DNA from: Streptomyces brasiliensis
Lineage (GTDB): Bacteria; Actinomycetota; Actinomycetes; Streptomycetales; Streptomycetaceae
NCBI RefSeq assembly: GCF_014647875.1
Contig: NZ_BMQA01000030.1
Span: 33,397 to 97,396 of the forward strand
Length of the DNA stretch: 64,000 nucleotides
Reading direction: 5' to 3'
Of this stretch, positions 60,311-64,000 are shown piece after piece (position 1 is the stretch's first letter; every line of letters starts with the position of its first letter). The notes below the pieces were generated by a model. The model saw only the letters and a list, made by a program, of their open reading frames with translations, made no database searches and was not told where the DNA came from. A program made the translations under genes and the position numbers.

Positions 60311-60352
60311 GTGCCCCCGGCAGGATTCGAACCTGCGACCCCGCTTTAGGAG
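60311..60352 (-). tRNA. 3' half of a tRNA-Arg (CCU), probable attachment site
   Basis: On the minus strand: CTCCTAA (anticodon loop with CCT), GCGGGGTCGCAGG, TTCGAATCCTGC, CGGGGGCAC. No D arm or acceptor 5' strand follows, so this too is a truncated copy. A second att scar in the same 1.5 kb points to repeated integration. Confidence 0.75.
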
Positions 60353-61008
60353 AGAGGTAGGGGAGTCTTGCCTATGACCTGCGACTTTCGTGGCCGAGCT
60401 AGCAGGCATGGATACGCCCGCCAGACACCCTTGTTGACCGCGGCTGACCCTCGTATCTGGCACGACTGTGGCATGCGACCTCTTGCTCCCGAACTATCGG
60501 CTGGGGGGTCAGTGAGGTCTGATGGGCTGGTCGGTCGGACGTAGATGGCTGTTGAGGGTCAGCTGCGGTCGTCGAGGTTGCTGTAATTCTCCGCTTTACA
60601 GCATCGGCAACTTGGCAGGTACTGGCGAGGTTGACGTACTCCGCGTTGCTACCAGTCGCGGCCACCTTCTGGCGGTGAGCGAAGCCACTGCATCTGAAGC
60701 GGCGGCTGCAAACGGCGCCTGCCGACGACGACCCGCCGTTCCACCTCTACGGGGAGAGTAGCCGGGTCACCCACCCGGGCTACTCTCTCCGGCTCGGACA
60801 AGGCCCCGGACTGCTCTCCCTGTTGGGCTGACTGAAGGTGCGCTTCGCGCAGAAGGCTTTCATGCGGCCGCCGGAACGGATTCGGTGGGCCGTCTGCGGG
60901 AAAGCGGTCCTCGCCTGCTTGTGCCTGCGGTCTGGCTTCCTCACCGCGCTGAACAATCGCCTGGTCATGGCTTATTTGCGCGTCTCGGCGGATTGAGGGG
61001 AACGACCG
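60353..61008. other. 656-base gap with attachment-region texture
   Basis: No supported gene. Frames in both directions lack known signatures. It holds a hairpin (60753-60790). The part after the tRNA fragment is AT-richer, as in integrative-element ends. Confidence 0.45.
60753..60790. terminator. hairpin in the scar region
   Basis: GAGAGTAGCCGGGT pairs with ACCCGGGCTACTCTC with one bulge. Confidence 0.6.
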
Positions 61009-61743
61009 ATGGTCGCAGCGGAACACCCGAATCGCAGGGCTCTGCTCGCTGGTGGACTCGCAGTCTCCACGGCCGCGCTTGCGGGGTGCTCGTCGACGAG
61101 CGCCACCCCACTGGCGACCAGTGCTTCGCCGGAAGTGGGCCCGACAACGCCCGCCGCAGCACTCGCGAGGCTGATGGATGGCAACAAGCGGTGGGTGAGC
61201 GGAGACCTCCAACACCCCGACCGGGATCCGAACCGGCGCCAGTTCGTTGCCCAGGGGCAGAAGCCGTTCGGCGCGATCCTCGCCTGCATCGACTCCCGGG
61301 TGCCGCCTGAACTTCTCTTCGACACCGGGCTGGGTGATCTGTACGTGATGCGCACTGGAGGAGAGGCGGTCGAGCCGGTGGTTACGGGTTCTGTGGAGTA
61401 CGGGCCCATGACGAGTGGCACTCCGCTCATCGTGGTCCTTGGGCATCAGCGGTGCGGAGCCATCGAAGCGGCGTACAAGTCTCTCCATGGCGGCAAGCCG
61501 CTGCCGGGCAACCTCGAAGCGATCGCCAAGGCTCTGCGTCCTGCGTACGAACAGGCAGTCAAGGAAGGCGGTGCCGACCCGGTCGAGACCATGGCCCGCG
61601 CGCAGGCCAAGCTGACCGCAGCCGACCTGCGCTCCAACCAGGACCTGACCCCACTCGTAAGAAAGGGCATTCTTGCCGTGGTCGGCGCGTACTATTCCCT
61701 CGACACCGGGAAGGTAGAAGTCCTGGCGGGTGCGCCTTCCTGA
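61009..61743 (+). CDS. beta-carbonic anhydrase with Tat and lipoprotein signals
   Basis: This is a 244-residue beta-carbonic anhydrase with the zinc-site motifs ACIDSR and GHQRCGA. The N-terminus has a twin-arginine-type pair (HPNRRALLAGG) and a lipobox (ALAGC), so the enzyme is probably exported folded and anchored outside the membrane. It is one of the few intact genes in the scar region. Confidence 0.87.
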   Translation: MVAAEHPNRRALLAGGLAVSTAALAGCSSTSATPLATSASPEVGPTTPAAALARLMDGNKRWVSGDLQHPDRDPNRRQFVAQGQKPFGAILACIDSRVPPELLFDTGLGDLYVMRTGGEAVEPVVTGSVEYGPMTSGTPLIVVLGHQRCGAIEAAYKSLHGGKPLPGNLEAIAKALRPAYEQAVKEGGADPVETMARAQAKLTAADLRSNQDLTPLVRKGILAVVGAYYSLDTGKVEVLAGAPS

Positions 61744-61818
61744 CCAGTCGACTGAGCCAGACGTGTATCTGCCAGGCCGTTGATGATCAGCCCGGTCGAG
61801 ACGGTTTGATCGCGCAAG

Positions 61819-61844
61819 CCTACTTCTTCTTGCCCTGGGTCTTG
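61819..61844. repeat. copy of the gpmA 3' end, inverted
   Basis: Reverse complement of 42764-42789 with one mismatch in 26. On the minus strand it forms the end of a 17-codon frame starting at GTG (KTQVIEIGDKTQGKKK). Confidence 0.55.
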
Positions 61845-61987
61845 TCGCCGATCTCGATGACCTGCGTTTTCACTGGTCAGGGCAGTGGGCGTAGGTGCCT
61901 TAGGGGTCGTCATTGGTTGTCGTTGGCTGCTGTCGAGCGACGTCGGACGGCCCAGGGACGGCCCAGCCGTGGCCCACATGACCGGCG

Positions 61988-62473
61988 TCAGCCGGCGGAA
62001 GCGGCCCGCCACTGCGCGGTGATGCACCCCTCTTCCATGTCCCACCACTCCTCGGCTACGCCGTGGTTGAGCAGCCTTTGCACCTTGGCGAGATCAGCGG
62101 TGGGAGGGACGTCCAGGGCCACCATGCCGAACCGCTCTATGCCCTCGCCGTCGACGCCGAGTTCCTGAAACGCGTTGATCACGCTCTGCCGCGCAGCTCC
62201 TGAGCCGCCGTCACGGAACACGATGAGGCGCATGGTGCAGTTCTCCGAACGCCGAACCACCCCGCCGGCCCATCGCACGCCTTCCTCGTCGGGCTCCGTG
62301 GCCACGATGTCCCCGCAGGCAATGCCTCGGACGAACCATGGAATGTTGTCGAGCTGCACAGTGCCGTCCCCCTGGTCGATGGCCCACAGGCTTTCCACCG
62401 AGGCCGGAGGCCAGTCGGCCTCTATCTCAAGCCGGAAGTGCACCTTCACGTACGAGCCGCCGGGATTCGTCAT
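61988..62473 (-). CDS. DUF4265-type protein
   Basis: This 161-residue protein (YVKVHFRLEIEADWPPASVE, YVDN-type strand VQLDNIPWFVRGIACGDIVA) resembles DUF4265, with MRLIVFRDGG in the middle and a closing WWDMEEGCITAQW. The start is ATG 62473. Longer upstream frame is not supported. The function is unknown. Confidence 0.75.
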   Translation of the reverse strand: MTNPGGSYVKVHFRLEIEADWPPASVESLWAIDQGDGTVQLDNIPWFVRGIACGDIVATEPDEEGVRWAGGVVRRSENCTMRLIVFRDGGSGAARQSVINAFQELGVDGEGIERFGMVALDVPPTADLAKVQRLLNHGVAEEWWDMEEGCITAQWRAASAG

Positions 62474-62706
62474 GCCGCCCAGGATGCACGCATCAAGCGG
62501 GCCGCCTGGAGTGGCCCTCTTTGATGGCGACCTCTTCGTCCCGAAGCAACTTCCCGGAGCGCCTGACCCTGGGCCGGTGCGTCTCTCACCTGTTGTGACG
62601 GTCCACAAACGTCCGCGGTTGTTCGCCATTGTGCGTCGGCGTTGTCACGCAGTTTGTCCCTCCCCTCGTAGCGTGGAGACCGTGACTGCAGGGGAAGTTG
62701 GGAGTC

Positions 62707-62994
62707 ATGGCAGAGAAGCGACGGAAGTTCGATGCGGAGTTCCGCGAGGGGGCCGTACGGATCGTTACCGAGACCGGCAAGACCGTCGCCGAGGTCGCGA
62801 AGGATCTGGGGATCAACGAGACCACGCTGGCCAGTTGGGTATCGTGGGCCCGTCGCGCGGGCACCGCGCCGGGCGGCGGGAATGACGAGCTGGAGAGGCT
62901 GCGGCGGGAGAACGCCCAGCTCAAACGGGACAACAAGGAACTCGCGATGGAGCGTGATGTCCTCAAACGCTGCATGGTCCTGTGGGTGAAGTAG
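62707..62994 (+). CDS. IS3-family transposase OrfA
   Basis: This 95-residue protein (KRRKFDAEFREGAVRIVTET, EVAKDLGINETTLASWVSWA) has the IS3 HTH and a leucine-zipper-like helix (LERLRRENAQLKRDNKELAME). GGGAGTC precedes the ATG. OrfB begins 12 bases before its stop in another frame, as in IS3 elements that use programmed frameshifting. Confidence 0.88.
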   Translation: MAEKRRKFDAEFREGAVRIVTETGKTVAEVAKDLGINETTLASWVSWARRAGTAPGGGNDELERLRRENAQLKRDNKELAMERDVLKRCMVLWVK

Positions 62995-63181
62995 CCGTGG
63001 CGGACCCGGCGTCCGTCGTCGGGGCGATCGGAGACCAAAGGACCATGCACGGCATCCCGCACCGCGTCTCCTGCCGCGCCCTGGGCGTGAGCGAGTCGTG
63101 GTTCTACAAGCACCGCAGCCGCCGGCCCACCGGCCGTGAGGTTCGCCGGCAACAGCTGGCCGAGGCGGTGAAAGAGGTGTT
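62982..63181 (+). pseudogene. truncated IS3-family transposase OrfB
   Basis: Only the first 65 residues remain (VVGAIGDQRTMHGIPHRVSC, ALGVSESWFYKHRSRRP). The DDE catalytic core is missing. The IS sequence ends near 63181, where integrase sequence starts. Confidence 0.75.
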
Positions 63182-63184
63182 CGT

Positions 63185-63532
63185 CTGCGGCAGGCGGAGC
63201 AGCGAACCGCTGCCGGGCCCGAGTGGCCCGGCAGCGGCCTGGTGTTCACCACCCGGAGCGGTCGGCCCATCGAGCCGCGCAACCTCTACCGGTCCTTCCT
63301 GCGGATCTCAGAGGCCGCAGGGCTGCCGAAGGTGCGTCTGCACGACACGCGCCACGGATGTGCGTCCCTGCTCTTCGCGGCCGGCGTCGCACCGCGCACC
63401 GTCATGGAAATCCTGGGGCATTCGCAGATCGCGGTGACGATGAACGTCTACACGCACGTCAGCGATGACAGCCGCAGGGAGGCCATGAGCCATATGGACC
63501 GCTTGCTTCGGCGCCGCCCACCTACGGTCTGA
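63185..63532 (+). pseudogene. truncated tyrosine integrase (C-terminal catalytic part)
   Basis: The frame reads GLVFTTRSGRPIEPRNLYR, VRLHDTRHGCASLLFAAG, MEILGHSQIAVTMNVYTHV. The catalytic Arg (TRHG), His (LGHSQ) and Tyr (NVYTHV) are present, but everything upstream of about residue 300 of a normal integrase is lost and an IS3 fragment abuts it. It is a second integrase type, unlike the one at 42867. Confidence 0.8.
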
Positions 63533-64000
63533 AACCGGACTGTGCCCGCCCCGGGCCCACCTCGGCTGATCCGTCCGCCTGGCACCCGACCCGGCGGGCG
63601 GATCAGTATCGGGCTCGGTGCCGATGGATCAACGCCGCACATTCCCCTCACATGGCCAGAAAATCGTTGCAGCAGCTTCAACTAGCTACCAGCCCAGGAG
63701 ATTTGGGAAAAGGAAGGATGGCCGCTGCATCCACAGCAGACTCACAGAAATCAGGGGGGTAACAGTGTCAGTCAGGCTGCGCAAGCTGGCTGCGTCCACC
63801 GCAGTCGCGCTTGCTACCGGCTTCATTCGCAGTGCTCCGGCGTTTACGCCGGGGGTGAAGCGAATCATGTCGTAGCGGCGCGGAGCGGCGCAGCGACTTG
63901 GTTCGCGGAGCGAACCGGTGCCGGTCGGTGAGTGCCGTCGTGGAGCGGCGGAAGACGGCTCCGGCGGAGCCGGGCAGGGCTCACGTCAGACGGGGCGGTT
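63533..64000. other. right-end region with short GC-rich palindromes
   Basis: Apart from the small frame at 63765, no gene is recognised. From 63880 on it is full of short inverted repeats (for example GGTTCGCGGAGCGAACC and GCTCCGGCGGAGC). Confidence 0.5.
63765..63875 (+). CDS. possible 36-residue signal-peptide-like frame
   Basis: VSVRLRKLAASTAVALATGF then IRSAPAFTPGVKRIMS, with GGGGGG 8 bases before the GTG. It looks like the start of a secreted protein that has lost its body, or a short peptide. A CCGGCGTTTACGCCGG palindrome lies inside the end of the frame. Confidence 0.4.
   Translation: MSVRLRKLAASTAVALATGFIRSAPAFTPGVKRIMS

Noticed and set aside
60399..60665. Minus-strand 88-codon frame in the scar region
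   Set aside because: It has no signature, unusual composition and no ribosome-binding site, so it is treated as non-coding.

Overview
This window is chromosomal DNA from a Streptomyces. The evidence is very high GC with GC-rich third codon positions, many GTG starts, short leaderless-type promoters, and a gene order recalled from memory as matching the S. coelicolor core chromosome: glnR, cysA/sseC, nur, rsiG, devA/devB, mshA, gpmA, phoU-phoR-phoP, carD-ispD-ispF-cysS-rlmB. No database search was run.

Layout. Positions 1-4.1 kb hold a two-component response regulator (cut by the window edge), an HtrA-like membrane protease, a LacI regulator and the nitrogen regulator GlnR. Positions 4.3-9.9 kb hold a hydrolase, a MoaD/ThiS sulfur carrier, membrane and exported proteins, and a sulfur unit in which a 26-residue Cys-containing leader peptide precedes a rhodanese (cysA) and sseC. 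Positions 10.1-12.6 kb carry three overlapping genes for related membrane-anchored proteins. Positions 12.7-17.4 kb include the nickel regulator Nur, a YgfZ-like protein, D-Tyr-tRNA deacylase, the c-di-GMP-responsive anti-sigma factor RsiG and an Eis-type acetyltransferase.

The most interesting part is 17.6-25.2 kb. Three GntR-HTH regulators (devE-like, devA-like and a third) share a C-terminal domain. A HAD phosphatase (devB), a protein with two complete aminoglycoside-phosphotransferase-like kinase domains, and a membrane protein whose soluble part resembles the regulators' C-terminal domain lie in the same stretch. All three regulators have the same promoter-to-GTG geometry, and palindromes precede them. 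I infer a developmental or metabolic signalling module built around a small-molecule kinase/phosphatase pair.

Positions 25-42 kb are mixed housekeeping and accessory genes: a HelD-like helicase, a nitroreductase-hemerythrin fusion, an XRE regulator with its palindrome, an HBHA-like protein, a receiver-PP2C phosphatase, an NlpC/P60 hydrolase, mshA, an AraC regulator, an MFS exporter and gpmA. A decayed tyrosine integrase and small secreted proteins follow gpmA (42.9-45.2 kb). Next come a TetR/START-like/hemerythrin operon, a nickel-binding protein, a Cys-rich peptide, the pho regulon master genes with a PHO box, and carD through rlmB and a DoxX-family protein.

From 58.8 kb to the right end the window looks like a graveyard of integrative elements. 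It holds two orphan tRNA 3' halves (Thr-UGU and Arg-CCU), an IS630 fragment, a truncated IS3 element that abuts a truncated integrase, a frameshifted wHTH gene, a DUF397 gene, and a few intact cargo genes including a Tat/lipoprotein-type carbonic anhydrase.
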